39,486 nt of DNA, taken from contig NZ_JXXD01000046.1 of assembly GCF_000935215.1 (NCBI RefSeq), forward strand, positions 1 to 39,486, in the 5' to 3' direction. This document shows positions 18,977-27,697 of this stretch, piece after piece. This DNA is from Stutzerimonas stutzeri (GTDB lineage Bacteria; Pseudomonadota; Gammaproteobacteria; Pseudomonadales; Pseudomonadaceae). Made by a program: the position numbers and the translations under genes. The number at the start of each line of letters is the position of its first letter. The first letter of the stretch is position 1. Under the pieces are notes generated by a model that saw nothing but the letters and a program-made list of their open reading frames with translations, made no database searches and was not told the origin of the DNA.

Positions 18977-19681
18977 CTACCAGCCGAGCGTTTCCTTGAG
19001 GAAAGGGATGGTCAGTTTGCGTTGCGCCTGCAGCGAGGCCTGATCCAGCTGATCGAGCAACTCGAACAGCGCGTTCATGCTGCGTGAGCCACGGGTCAGG
19101 ATGAAGCGACCAACGTCATCCGGCAGATTCAGCCCACGACGCGAGGCTCGCAGCTGCAGGGCGCGTAGCTTGTCCTCGTCGGACAGCTGTTGCAGCTGGA
19201 AAACCAGCGCCAGACTCAAACGAGATTTGAGGTCGGGCAGCGCGATCGACAACTCGCGCGGCGAGGCGTCCGCCGCCAGCAATAACCGTCGGCCGGCGTC
19301 ACGCAGGCGGTTGAACAGATGGAACAACGCCTCCTCCCATACCGCGTCCCCGGCCACCGCATCGAGATCGTCCAGGCAGACCAGCTCGCTCTGCTCGAGG
19401 TTGTCGAGCAAGGCCGGACCATATTCGGCCACTTCCGCCAACGGCAGATAGACAGCCAACTCTCCGCGCTCCTCCACCCGCAGGCAGGCAGCTTGCAGCA
19501 GATGACTACGACCGACACCGGCCTGCCCCCAGAGATAGATCAACTCATCGGACCAGCCCGCAGCAGGCGAACACAGCCGCTCGACATAGCCGAGTGCGGC
19601 TGCATTGGCGCCAGGGTAGAAGTTGGCGAAGGTGGCGTCGTCGCGCAGACGGACGCCCAGGGGGAGCTGGATGGGTTTCAT
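18977..19681 (-). CDS. hda: Hda, regulatory inactivator of DnaA
   Basis: This 234-residue AAA+ protein resembles the ATPase part of DnaA and, bound to the DNA clamp, promotes DnaA-ATP hydrolysis to prevent re-initiation. The N-terminal clamp-binding segment (MKPIQLPLGVRL) fits the QL(S/P)LxV clamp motif. The Walker A region reads GQAGVGRSHLL with Arg in place of Lys, as in E. coli Hda, so this is not a defect. Walker B is at LVCLDDLDAV, and the DnaA-like sensor region SRLSLALVFQL follows. It overlaps the upstream permease gene by four bases (ATGA). Confidence 0.95.
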   Translation of the reverse strand: MKPIQLPLGVRLRDDATFANFYPGANAAALGYVERLCSPAAGWSDELIYLWGQAGVGRSHLLQAACLRVEERGELAVYLPLAEVAEYGPALLDNLEQSELVCLDDLDAVAGDAVWEEALFHLFNRLRDAGRRLLLAADASPRELSIALPDLKSRLSLALVFQLQQLSDEDKLRALQLRASRRGLNLPDDVGRFILTRGSRSMNALFELLDQLDQASLQAQRKLTIPFLKETLGW

Positions 19682-20775
19682 GGCTGGCTGGGTGGTTCGG
19701 CCGGTGCACCGGCGGGCTCGGCGTAAAGGTCCGAGAGTTTATAGAGATCGTGCACGTGGCGCAGCAGAACCATGATCACCGCCGCCACCGGCAGTGCCAG
19801 CAGCACACCGGTAAAACCGAACAGCTGACCACCGGCGAGCACCGCAAAAATCACCGCCACCGGATGCAACCCAATGCGGTCGCCGACCAGTAACGGCGTC
19901 AGCAGCATCCCCTCGAGCATCTGCCCTACCGTGAATACCGCCGCCACGCCCAGCAGGGGATAAGGTGCCAGCCCAAACTGAAAGAGCACAGCGACCACCG
20001 CCGCGCCGATGCCGACGACGAAGCCCATATAGGGCACGATACTGGCGAGGCCGGCAAGAACGCCTATCAACAGCCCCAGTTCGAGCCCGACCAGCATGAG
20101 GCCGGACGCATAGATGATTGCCAATGCCAGCATGACCAGCAACTGGCCGCGGAGGAATGCGCCGATCACCTCATGGCACTCGCTCATCAGACGCACCACC
20201 ATGCCCTCACCGCGGCGCGGCAGCAGGCTGCGCAGCTTGAGCATGATCAAATCCCAGTCACGCATCAGATAAAAGCTCACCACCGGTATGAGCAGCAGGT
20301 TGCCAATCCATGCCAGCAGGGCCAGCCCCGACGCGGTGGCTCGGCTCAACACCATGCCGAGGACGTCGGTGGTGCTGCCCAGGTGTTCAGCGAATGCGGC
20401 CTTCAGCTGATCGAGACGCCAGAAGTTGTCTTCCAGCCCGAACTGCGCCTGCACCCAGGGCAACGCCTGATGCTGCAACCAGTCCAGCGCCAGCGGCGCC
20501 AGCTGGTAGAGCTTCACCAGCTGCTTGCCGAGCATAGGCAGCAACACCAGCAACATCAGCAACATCAGCAGACTGAACAGGGCGAATACGACGATCACCC
20601 CCCAGGTACGCGACAGCCCCCAGCGCTCCAGGCGATCGACCAGCGGATCTCCGAGATAGGCCAGCAGGATGCCGATGAGAAAAGGGGTGAGGATCGGCGT
20701 CAGCAGATATACCAGCCAGGCGCACAAGAGCACGCCTGCCAGCCAGAGCCAGCGGTTCGAATCGTTCATGGTCAC
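19678..20775 (-). CDS. AI-2E family transporter (PerM/TqsA-like)
   Basis: This 365-residue polytopic membrane protein has about eight helices, including an N-terminal pair (LWLAGVLLCAWLVYLLTP) and the conserved C-terminal region LGVAAVFTVGQMLEGMLLTP plus FGFTGVLLALPVAA. The family includes TqsA, an autoinducer-2 exporter, and Na+/H+ antiporters; which substrate applies here cannot be read from sequence. It lies between the DUF2066 gene (46-base gap) and hda (four-base overlap), a conserved order in Pseudomonas that links it to hda expression. Confidence 0.9.
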   Translation of the reverse strand: MTMNDSNRWLWLAGVLLCAWLVYLLTPILTPFLIGILLAYLGDPLVDRLERWGLSRTWGVIVVFALFSLLMLLMLLVLLPMLGKQLVKLYQLAPLALDWLQHQALPWVQAQFGLEDNFWRLDQLKAAFAEHLGSTTDVLGMVLSRATASGLALLAWIGNLLLIPVVSFYLMRDWDLIMLKLRSLLPRRGEGMVVRLMSECHEVIGAFLRGQLLVMLALAIIYASGLMLVGLELGLLIGVLAGLASIVPYMGFVVGIGAAVVAVLFQFGLAPYPLLGVAAVFTVGQMLEGMLLTPLLVGDRIGLHPVAVIFAVLAGGQLFGFTGVLLALPVAAVIMVLLRHVHDLYKLSDLYAEPAGAPAEPPSQP

Positions 20776-20821
20776 TCTATGCCTTCCGTGCAGGACAGTC
20801 GCCGATATAGGAATTGCGTCA

Positions 20822-21880
20822 TCACCAGCGGTAACGCATCACCGTGCCGCTCTCGGGCGACGCAGGCGCATTGTCGGGTTCGCCAACCACACCGCCCTCA
20901 TCCATCGGCTGCCGTGCATCCAGTGGCGCCTCGTCTTCGGCGACTTCCTGCAAACGCGCCAGCGCCAGCTGAGCGCGCAACTGCTCCGGACTGGCGTTGA
21001 CGCGATAGACCAGGCGATCACTTTCCACCCGCAGCAGGTTGCCACCAAAGGGTTCGAGCAAGCGATCCAGCTCCGCGAATCTCGCGACATCGGCCCCCAG
21101 GATCTCCAGGGTGATGTCCGACGCGGCGCCTGGCGCAACCACATAGCGTGGTGCCAGGTACTCACTGACGGACAGCATTACCGCATCCGCCAGTCCCTCG
21201 AGGGTTTCCGCCTCAGCCTTGCCGTCGCGCTGCTCGTCGTCGAGCCAGACGTTCCACTGCGCCTGCCAGCGGGAATCGGCTTCTCGCGCATGGACCGCCA
21301 GCAGTACGTCGGCATCGTAGCGCTCGGACGCCTCGCCCAGCGTCTCCCGGCTGTTCGCGCCGAATGCGTCCGGCGTCGCCAGCAGCTGTTCGGACAGATC
21401 CGCCAGCGGCAGGCGCAACGGCAGGCCACGGTGCTGCGCGGCGGCACGCACTGGCGCAGCGCTGCGCTGATCGTCGCCAAGCAACTGGGTGCCCTCGACC
21501 CGCTCGTTCAGCCACCAGACCAGAAGCGTCGGCCGGTTCGCACCCCACAGCGACAAGCCGGCACTACGCAGGCTGCGCTCCGTGGTGCCTGGATCGAAGT
21601 CGACGACGATATGGTCATGCTCGTAACCATACTTGCTGATCAGTTGCTGCGGGTCCTTGCGCAGCTCAGCGACGGCCTCGCGCTTGCTTGCCTGCGCATC
21701 GCCGGTCAGGCGCAACAGCAAGGTATCGAAAGCCCGCTGCAACGCAGCTGCGCGCTCCTCGCTCTGCTCGCCGGAAACAGGCTCACGCACCTGATACAGA
21801 CCCTTGAGCTGTTCGGCCTGACCGGGCAATGACGCCCCCAGCGCAAGGCACAGAATGAGTAAGCGGTAGACAAGGCGCAT
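20822..21880 (-). CDS. DUF2066 domain protein, exported
   Basis: This 352-residue protein has a signal peptide (MRLVYRLLILCLALGASLPGQA, cleavage at about residue 22). The N-terminal LYQVREPVSGEQSEERAAAL and LLLRLTGD stretches are typical of DUF2066. A second domain in the middle (DITLEILGADVARFAELDRLL) ends before an acidic tail. The function is unknown. The frame is open further upstream, but the signal peptide fixes the start at ATG 21880. It is the first gene of a three-gene minus-strand unit with the permease and hda. Confidence 0.88.
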   Translation of the reverse strand: MRLVYRLLILCLALGASLPGQAEQLKGLYQVREPVSGEQSEERAAALQRAFDTLLLRLTGDAQASKREAVAELRKDPQQLISKYGYEHDHIVVDFDPGTTERSLRSAGLSLWGANRPTLLVWWLNERVEGTQLLGDDQRSAAPVRAAAQHRGLPLRLPLADLSEQLLATPDAFGANSRETLGEASERYDADVLLAVHAREADSRWQAQWNVWLDDEQRDGKAEAETLEGLADAVMLSVSEYLAPRYVVAPGAASDITLEILGADVARFAELDRLLEPFGGNLLRVESDRLVYRVNASPEQLRAQLALARLQEVAEDEAPLDARQPMDEGGVVGEPDNAPASPESGTVMRYRW

Positions 21881-22258
21881 GATTGATTCTCGCAGGCCGC
21901 CGGACCCCGGGGCAGGAAGTAGAGGAAACAGGACGCTACACCTTAAACAGCCGGCCCAGAGCCGGCAACCGCCTACCTCACAGATGCCCGACTCAAAATG
22001 CGCCCCCCGCGCCATCGCAGCTGCCGGGATGGCCGCTGCGCGGCAAGCCTGATAAAATCGCGCGCTTTCCGCAGACCGGTTCCGGCGCTTGTACGAGCCC
22101 GGCATTCAGTACCCAGGCAAACGCGACGCAGGTGGATTCAGCCCCGGCGTCAACCGGCCACTCTGGTGACAACACCAGTCGCCGGAAACGGTTAGCCCTG
22201 GCGTGGATGCAGCACCCGACCGGTCGACACCCGCACTCCTTTCACAGGTCCGGATTCT
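21881..22258. other. Divergent intergenic region upstream of purM
   Basis: These 378 bases hold no supportable gene. A GATAAAAT at 22051-22058 could be a -10 for purM, which would give a 200-base leader, but no good -35 is seen. No PurR-type operator (ACGCAAACG-like dyad) was found, as expected since pseudomonads lack E. coli-type PurR control. An AGGT stands ten bases before ATG 22259. Confidence 0.5.
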
Positions 22259-23317
22259 ATGAGCAAGCAACCCTCCCTCAGCTACAAGGACGCTGGCGTC
22301 GATATCGATGCAGGCGAAGCGCTGGTCGAACGCATCAAAGGCGTGGCCAAGCGCACCGCACGACCTGAGGTAATGGGCGGCCTGGGCGGCTTCGGCGCCC
22401 TGTGCGAAATCCCGGCAGGCTACAAGCAGCCGGTGCTGGTCTCCGGGACCGACGGCGTAGGCACCAAGCTGCGCCTGGCACTGAACCTGAACAAGCACGA
22501 CAGCATCGGCCAGGATCTGGTCGCCATGTGCGTCAACGACCTGGTGGTCTGTGGCGCCGAGCCGCTGTTCTTCCTCGACTACTACGCCACCGGCAAGCTC
22601 AACGTCGACGTGGCCGCCACCGTGGTGACCGGCATCGGCGCCGGCTGCGAACTGGCCGGCTGTTCGCTGGTAGGCGGCGAAACCGCCGAGATGCCTGGCA
22701 TGTACGAGGGTGAAGACTACGACCTGGCCGGCTTCTGCGTCGGCGTAGTGGAAAAGAGCGAGATCATCGACGGCTCGAAAGTCGCAGCGGGCGACGCGCT
22801 GATCGCCCTGCCCTCCTCGGGCCCGCACTCCAACGGCTACTCACTGATTCGCAAGATCCTCGAAGTGTCCGCCACCGACATCGAGAACACCCAGCTGGAC
22901 GGCAAGCCGCTGGCCGACCTGCTGATGGCGCCGACGCGCATCTACGTCAAGCCGCTGCTCAAGCTGATCAAGGACACCGGTGCGGTCAAGGCCATGGCCC
23001 ACATCACCGGCGGCGGCCTGCTCGACAACATCCCACGGGTATTGCCTGACAACGCCCAGGCGATCATCGACGTCGCCAGCTGGCAGCGCCCGGCAGTGTT
23101 CGACTTCCTGCAGGAAAAAGGCAACGTCGACGAACACGAAATGCACCGCGTGCTCAACTGTGGCGTCGGCATGGTCATCTGCGTCGCCCAGGATCAGGTT
23201 GAGCCGGCCCTGGCCAATCTGCGCGCATCCGGCGAATCGCCCTGGGTGATCGGTACGATCACCACCGCGGCGCAAGATGCCGAACGAGTCCAGCTGAACA
23301 ACCTGAAACAGCACTGA
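22259..23317 (+). CDS. purM: PurM, AIR synthetase
   Basis: This 352-residue enzyme (phosphoribosylformylglycinamidine cyclo-ligase) closes the imidazole ring of the purine precursor, forming AIR with ATP. The N-terminal [20 protein letters not shown] and the metal/phosphate motif [13 protein letters not shown] are intact, as are [11 protein letters not shown] and [14 protein letters not shown]. Length is normal. The stop overlaps the purN start by one base (TGATG), so the two enzymes, which act at different steps of the same pathway, are co-translated. Confidence 0.98.
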   Translation: MSKQPSLSYKDAGVDIDAGEALVERIKGVAKRTARPEVMGGLGGFGALCEIPAGYKQPVLVSGTDGVGTKLRLALNLNKHDSIGQDLVAMCVNDLVVCGAEPLFFLDYYATGKLNVDVAATVVTGIGAGCELAGCSLVGGETAEMPGMYEGEDYDLAGFCVGVVEKSEIIDGSKVAAGDALIALPSSGPHSNGYSLIRKILEVSATDIENTQLDGKPLADLLMAPTRIYVKPLLKLIKDTGAVKAMAHITGGGLLDNIPRVLPDNAQAIIDVASWQRPAVFDFLQEKGNVDEHEMHRVLNCGVGMVICVAQDQVEPALANLRASGESPWVIGTITTAAQDAERVQLNNLKQH

Positions 23318-23964
23318 TGACCGCAAGCTGCAATGTGGTGGTGCTGATTTCAGGGTCCGGCAGCAATCTGCAGGCGCTGATCGACAGCCAGGCCGAAGAC
23401 AATCCGGCGCGTATCCGCGCCGTGATTTCCAACCGGGCCGATGCATTCGGCCTGACGCGGGCGCAAGACGCCGACATCCCCACAGCAGTGCTCGATCACA
23501 AGGCCTTCGATGGCCGTGATTCGTTCGACGCCGCACTGATGGAAGTAATCGACGAACATGCGCCGGATCTGGTGATCCTCGCCGGGTTCATGCGCATTCT
23601 CACGCCAGGCTTCGTCCGCCACTACCAGGGCCGCCTGCTGAACATCCATCCTTCGCTACTGCCCAAGTACAAGGGCCTCGATACCCATCGAAGAGCGCTG
23701 GAAGCAGGCGACAGCGAACACGGCTGCAGCGTGCATTTTGTCACCAAGGAGCTGGACGGCGGCCCGGTGGCCATCCAGGCGGCGCTGGCGGTGGAGCCTG
23801 GTGAAAACATCGAGCAGCTGACGCGGCGCGTGCATTCGGCCGAGCACCAGATCTACCCGCTGGCCATGCGCTGGTTCGCCGAAGGGCGCTTGCGCCTCGC
23901 CGAACAAGGCGCGATGCTGGACGACGTCAACCTGCCGGCCTCCGGCTATCAGATCAGAATCTAG
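23317..23964 (+). CDS. purN: PurN, GAR transformylase (folate-dependent)
   Basis: This 215-residue enzyme transfers a formyl group from 10-formyl-THF to glycinamide ribonucleotide. The N-terminal phosphate loop VLISGSGSNLQALID and the active-site stretch NIHPSLLPKYKGLDTH, containing the catalytic Asn and His, are intact. The catalytic Asp lies in VTKELDGGPV. The DUF3108 gene follows after eight bases with an AGGAGAT ribosome site. Confidence 0.97.
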   Translation: MTASCNVVVLISGSGSNLQALIDSQAEDNPARIRAVISNRADAFGLTRAQDADIPTAVLDHKAFDGRDSFDAALMEVIDEHAPDLVILAGFMRILTPGFVRHYQGRLLNIHPSLLPKYKGLDTHRRALEAGDSEHGCSVHFVTKELDGGPVAIQAALAVEPGENIEQLTRRVHSAEHQIYPLAMRWFAEGRLRLAEQGAMLDDVNLPASGYQIRI

Positions 23965-23972
23965 GAGATACC

Positions 23973-24683
23973 ATGCGTCGCGCTTTGCTGCTCGCTCTCG
24001 CCGTGCTGACCCTGCCGGTCCAAGCCCTGGAGCTCAAGCCCTTCTCCGCTAGCTACACCGCCGACTGGAAGCAGGTTCCGGTCAGTGGCACAGCTCAGCG
24101 CAGCCTCGAGCAGCTGGACGATGGCAACTGGAGGCTCGATTTCGAGGCCTCCATGCTGGTCGCCAGTCTCAACGAGCGCAGCACGTTCCGCACCGAAGGC
24201 GATACCTTCCTGCCACAGACCTATCGCCTCAAGCGCAGCGGCCTGGGCAAGGGCAAGCGTGTCGAGCACCGCTTCGACTGGGACAACAAGCAGGTCGAAG
24301 GCAGTGACCGGGGTGATCCGGTCAAGCTTCCGCTGCATCGCGGCTTGCTGGACAAATCCACCTACCAGCTGGCGCTGCAGCAGGAAGTCGCGGCCGGCAA
24401 GCAGAGCATGAGCTATCAGGTGGTGGATGGCGACGAGATCGAAACCTACGATTTCCGCGTACTGGGCGAAGACAAGGTCAGCACCAAAGCCGGCCAGGTC
24501 GATGCCATCAAGGTCGAGCGCGTGCGCGACCCAACGCAGAGCAAGCGTGAAACCATCCTCTGGTTCGCCAAGGACTGGGACTACCTGCTGGTCCGCCTGC
24601 ATCAGGTCGAGACGGACGGCAAGGAATACCAGATCATGCTCGAAGAAGGCCGTGTCGGCGGCAAGACCGTCAAAGGCAACTGA
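23973..24683 (+). CDS. DUF3108 exported protein
   Basis: This 236-residue protein has a signal peptide (MRRALLLALAVLTLPVQA, cleavage at about residue 18) and a DUF3108 beta-barrel-like domain starting FSASYTADWKQVPVSGTAQR, with alternating charged strands to the end. The function is unknown; the fold is predicted to bind lipidic or envelope components in the periplasm, but that is inference. It is the third gene of the purM-purN transcription unit. This is the last gene of the block conserved with P. aeruginosa purMN. Confidence 0.88.
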   Translation: MRRALLLALAVLTLPVQALELKPFSASYTADWKQVPVSGTAQRSLEQLDDGNWRLDFEASMLVASLNERSTFRTEGDTFLPQTYRLKRSGLGKGKRVEHRFDWDNKQVEGSDRGDPVKLPLHRGLLDKSTYQLALQQEVAAGKQSMSYQVVDGDEIETYDFRVLGEDKVSTKAGQVDAIKVERVRDPTQSKRETILWFAKDWDYLLVRLHQVETDGKEYQIMLEEGRVGGKTVKGN

Positions 24684-24689
24684 GTCATC

Positions 24690-24713
24690 GCGGCGGGCCT
24701 TCGCGACCGCCGC
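24690..24713 (+). terminator. Hairpin between the DUF3108 gene and the next lipoprotein gene
   Basis: A perfect seven-pair stem (GCGGCGG / CCGCCGC) with a ten-base loop begins seven bases after the stop. A T run (GAGTTTTCC) comes only about 16 bases later, so termination is likely weak. Confidence 0.35.
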
Positions 24714-24737
24714 CTCCCACCCGCTTCGAGTTTTCCG

Positions 24738-25403
24738 ATGACCTCTTCACGCCCCCTGCTGATTGCACTGCTCCTGTCCCTGGCCGGTTGCCAGTCATTC
24801 TTCGCCGAGCGCCCTCCGGCCAAGGCAGCAACCGAACGCCTGCAGGGTGAAGTTCGACAAGTCGACGGCCAGCTTCAGTTGCAGAGCTGCCAGGGGCAAC
24901 GGACGTTGAAACTGCTGAGCAAGGACACCGGGTTGCAGGACGACGTGCAGGTGCTGCTGACCGATGATCAGGATGCACTGTTCGCCGACCTGCGTGGCAC
25001 CCTCAGTCAGGCCGAACCGGACGGTACTGGCCAACTCGCGTTGACCCGCATCTATCGCCTGCAGCGCGAAGGCCACGGCTGTGGCGAGGAGAACTTCAAG
25101 CAGATGATCCTGCGCGCCAGCGGTCATGAACCAGGCTGGATGCTGACCGTGACCACCCGCGGCATGCTGCTCGTTCGGCCGGGGCAATCACCGATCGCCC
25201 TGCCTTATCTGGAAGAGCAGCTTCCCGGTGGCCAGTTCAGTTTCACCAGCGAGGCCAACCAGCAGCGCCTTGACCTGTGGGTTGCACCGCAGCGCTGTGT
25301 CGACAGTGCCAGCGGCACGGTCAGCCACCTCACTGCAGAGCTCCGTCTGGACGGCCAGACATTGCGCGGTTGCGCCTACTACGGTGGCGCACGCGACGAC
25401 TGA
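24738..25403 (+). CDS. COG3650-like lipoprotein
   Basis: This 221-residue protein has a short lipoprotein signal with lipobox LAGC (Cys18, then Gln), which points to the outer membrane. The C-terminal half contains RASGHEPGWMLTV, the GxEPxW hallmark of the COG3650 family, and an ending RGCAYYGGARDD close to the family's usual C-terminus. Four cysteines occur in the mature part (about residues 48, 111, 178 and 212), so disulfides are possible. The function is unknown. It is separated from dapC by 50 bases. Confidence 0.85.
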   Translation: MTSSRPLLIALLLSLAGCQSFFAERPPAKAATERLQGEVRQVDGQLQLQSCQGQRTLKLLSKDTGLQDDVQVLLTDDQDALFADLRGTLSQAEPDGTGQLALTRIYRLQREGHGCGEENFKQMILRASGHEPGWMLTVTTRGMLLVRPGQSPIALPYLEEQLPGGQFSFTSEANQQRLDLWVAPQRCVDSASGTVSHLTAELRLDGQTLRGCAYYGGARDD

Positions 25404-25453
25404 TCTCACGAATGCGGGGCGTTCGCCGCGCTCATCCTGAAAGAACTGCATCC

Positions 25454-26650
25454 ATGAACAACGCCCTGAATCTGCTGCACCCATACCCCTTCGAGAAGCT
25501 GCGTGGCCTGCTCGCTGGCGCACAGCCGCCTGCCGACAAGCGTGCCATCGCGCTGTCGATTGGCGAGCCGAAGCATCGCTCGCCGGACTTCGTTGCCCAG
25601 GCACTGGCGGACAACCTTGATCAGCTGGCGGTCTATCCGACCACACTCGGCATTCCGGCGCTGCGCGAAGCCATCGCGCGCTGGTGCGAGCGGCGCTTCG
25701 GCCTCGCCGCAGATGCACTGGACCCGGCGCAGCACGTGTTGCCGGTCAACGGTACGCGCGAGGCACTGTTCGCCTTCACCCAGGCCGTGGTGGATCGCTC
25801 AGCGGACGGTCTGGTGGTCAGCCCGAACCCGTTCTATCAGATCTACGAAGGCGCAGCCCTGCTCGCCGGCGCCACGCCTCATTACCTGCCATGCCTCGAG
25901 CAGAACGGCTTCAACCCGGACTTCGATGCCGTGCCGGCGGATGTCTGGCAGCGCTGCCAGATTCTCTTCCTCTGTTCACCGGGCAACCCGACCGGTGCGC
26001 TGGTGCCGCTGGAGACGCTAAAAAAGCTGATCGCGCTGGCCGACCAGTACGACTTCGTCATTGCCGCCGACGAGTGCTACAGCGAGCTGTACTTCGACGA
26101 GGCTAGTCCACCTGCAGGGCTGCTCACCGCCTGTGCAGCACTGGGTCGCACCGATTACAAGCGCTGCGTGGTGTTCCATAGCCTGTCGAAGCGCTCGAAC
26201 CTGCCGGGGCTGCGTTCGGGCTTCGTCGCCGGTGATGCCGATATCCTCAAGTCCTTCCTGCTCTACCGCACCTATCATGGCTGCGCCATGCCCGTGCAGA
26301 CCCAGCTGGCGAGCATCGCTGCCTGGAACGACGAGATTCACGTGCGCGCCAACCGCGAGCTGTATCGCGCCAAGTTCGATGCCGTGCTGGAAATACTCGC
26401 GCCGGTCATGGACGTGCAACGCCCCGATGGTGGCTTTTATCTATGGCCGAAAACGCCGATGGACGATCAACAGTTCACCCGCGAGCTGTTCGCCCGCGAG
26501 CATGTCACCGTGGTGCCGGGTTCCTACCTGTCGCGCGAAGTGGACGGCATGTCCCCAGGCGTCGGCCGCGTGCGTATGGCACTGGTTGCGCCGCTGGCCG
26601 AATGCATCGAGGCGGCGCAACGCATTCGCCACTTCATTGAAACGTTCTGA
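25454..26650 (+). CDS. dapC: DapC, succinyldiaminopimelate transaminase
   Basis: This 398-residue class I/II PLP aminotransferase makes N-succinyl-L,L-diaminopimelate in the lysine and peptidoglycan precursor pathway. PLP-binding lysine is Lys246 in SLSKRSNLPGLRSGF. The SPGNPTG motif at about 175-181 and the AADECYSELYF cofactor-Asp region are present. The frame is open further upstream, but homologues begin MNNALNLLHPYPFEKLR. dapD lies 1.5 kb away on the same strand, supporting the assignment over general aspartate aminotransferases. A hairpin follows. Confidence 0.92.
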   Translation: MNNALNLLHPYPFEKLRGLLAGAQPPADKRAIALSIGEPKHRSPDFVAQALADNLDQLAVYPTTLGIPALREAIARWCERRFGLAADALDPAQHVLPVNGTREALFAFTQAVVDRSADGLVVSPNPFYQIYEGAALLAGATPHYLPCLEQNGFNPDFDAVPADVWQRCQILFLCSPGNPTGALVPLETLKKLIALADQYDFVIAADECYSELYFDEASPPAGLLTACAALGRTDYKRCVVFHSLSKRSNLPGLRSGFVAGDADILKSFLLYRTYHGCAMPVQTQLASIAAWNDEIHVRANRELYRAKFDAVLEILAPVMDVQRPDGGFYLWPKTPMDDQQFTRELFAREHVTVVPGSYLSREVDGMSPGVGRVRMALVAPLAECIEAAQRIRHFIETF

Positions 26651-26656
26651 CAACGC

Positions 26657-26679
26657 ACCGGGCGGTCCGGCCGCCCGGT
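26657..26679. terminator. Hairpin between convergent dapC and a 53-residue gene
   Basis: A perfect nine-pair stem (ACCGGGCGG / CCGCCCGGT) with a TCCGG loop begins six bases after the dapC stop. No T run follows on either strand, so it may be a weak two-way terminator. Confidence 0.5.
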
Positions 26680-26690
26680 TGTCCGAGGCT

Positions 26691-26852
26691 TCAAGCCACG
26701 CCTGGCGGGATCATGTCCTTGCCGTAATCGCGCAGCTTTTCCAGATTTTCCGGTTTCATGTGTTCTGGAATATCTGCCCGCGGATGCTCCTCATGCCGGT
26801 TGGAATCCACTGGCTCAGGCGCATGCTCAGTATGCTCGTCGTGATCATTCAT
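26691..26852 (-). CDS. 53-residue His-rich acidic protein, unknown
   Basis: The reading frame gives a 53-residue protein beginning MNDHDEHTEHAPEP and ending KDMIPPGVA. It has six histidines in its first 31 residues and is strongly acidic, so metal binding is possible but untested. It is supported by a perfect GGAGG ribosome site six bases before ATG 26852. It starts 14 bases after the stop of an 81-residue gene on the same strand, which suggests a two-gene operon. The C-terminus (ENLEKLRDYGKDMIPP) is helical in character. I do not recognise a family. Confidence 0.65.
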   Translation of the reverse strand: MNDHDEHTEHAPEPVDSNRHEEHPRADIPEHMKPENLEKLRDYGKDMIPPGVA

Positions 26853-26866
26853 ACAACGCCTCCTGT

Positions 26867-27112
26867 TCAGATGGCGTGTTCTTCCCAGATCAGCTCGCCT
26901 TCGTCGCTGACCTCTATAACTTTAGTCAAAGCTGCCTCGGCAATCGCGTCGGCTTCGGAGGCCAGGTCGTAGCGACGGCCATCTGCGATCTTGAATACGT
27001 GTACATGCTCGTCGCTGTCGCGCCGTTTGATGGCGATAACCGCTTCGAACGCATCCTCGGCAGGCACCGCCGAAGAAATCGCTTCGAAATTCTCGAAATG
27101 CTTGCGTGCCAT
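26867..27112 (-). CDS. Small acidic hypothetical protein (81 residues)
   Basis: This 81-residue protein (MARKHFENFEAISSAVP...) is acidic, soluble, with alternating strands and a helix (ASEADAIAEAAL). GAGGTGA lies six bases before ATG 27112. It is followed by the 53-residue gene after 14 bases. No signal peptide or known motif is seen. The two small genes diverge from the thioredoxin-like gene at 27240, sharing a 127-base intergenic region, so coordinated control is possible. Confidence 0.7.
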   Translation of the reverse strand: MARKHFENFEAISSAVPAEDAFEAVIAIKRRDSDEHVHVFKIADGRRYDLASEADAIAEAALTKVIEVSDEGELIWEEHAI

Positions 27113-27239
27113 TACTCGTCACCTCACCGTTGCGATTGTCATCAATGGACAACACCATCGGTGTAAAAGGTCGAGAGCCCTCGCCGAACGACGGCCCGGC
27201 GGCAAGTTCGAACGTTGGAAGGCACACGGAGAACCTGCC

Positions 27240-27569
27240 ATGAACATGACTGAACACTACGTACAAAACGAGCCCAGCCGTACAGAGGTCGACGCCATGC
27301 AGAGGCCGCTGCTGCTGGAGTTCGGCACCGCCTGGTGCGGCCACTGCCGAGCAGCTCAGCCACTACTGGCAAAGGCCCTGGCTGAGCGCAGCGGCATTTG
27401 TCATCTGAAGATCGAGGACGGCCCGGGCCGCCCGCTGGGACGCTCGTTTCGGGTCAAGCTCTGGCCGACCCTGATCCTGCTGGAGAATGGCCAGGAACTC
27501 GCGCGCGTCGTGCGCCCGCTGAACGAGCAGGCGATCGAGCAGGCGCTAGGCGAGACGGGAAAGGGATGA
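27240..27569 (+). CDS. Thioredoxin-like protein
   Basis: This 109-residue single-domain thioredoxin-fold protein has the redox motif WCGHC (Cys33/Cys36) and the cis-proline in KLWPTLILL (Pro76). The motif GH rather than GP predicts a more oxidising potential than standard thioredoxin. There is no signal peptide, so it should be cytoplasmic. The frame is open upstream; I chose ATG 27240 because the fold needs no more N-terminal sequence. Its partner is unknown. It is divergent from the small acidic gene pair. Confidence 0.85.
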   Translation: MNMTEHYVQNEPSRTEVDAMQRPLLLEFGTAWCGHCRAAQPLLAKALAERSGICHLKIEDGPGRPLGRSFRVKLWPTLILLENGQELARVVRPLNEQAIEQALGETGKG

Positions 27570-27609
27570 GAGAGACAGTTCGCGAGCCATCTGCCGCGCC
27601 GCGCTCTTC

Positions 27610-27633
27610 GAGGCGAGAAGGCATGCTCGCCTC
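27610..27633 (+). terminator. Hairpin behind the thioredoxin-like gene
   Basis: GAGGCGAG and CTCGCCTC form a perfect eight-pair stem with an eight-base loop, 40 bases after the stop. No T run follows. It lies just ahead of GGCATAAT, which may belong to the promoter of the next gene. Confidence 0.4.
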
Positions 27634-27697
27634 CATAGCCCGGCGAGGCGTGGCATAATCCGCCGTCCAGTTTTGCAGGAGCCTTGGAGAGTCGTTT

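Noticed and set aside
18815-19087. 90-codon open frame starting GTG-like inside the palindrome
   Set aside because: It runs through the palindrome into the opposite strand of hda and has no ribosome site or family resemblance.
19500-19540. Loss of the Walker A lysine in Hda
   Set aside because: GVGRSH with Arg is the normal form in Hda proteins, including E. coli, so it is not a defect.
20535-20575. CAGCAACATCAGCAACAT-like short tandem repeat
   Set aside because: It is coding sequence for a Leu/Met-rich membrane helix of the AI-2E family protein, read on the minus strand. Repetition follows codon use.
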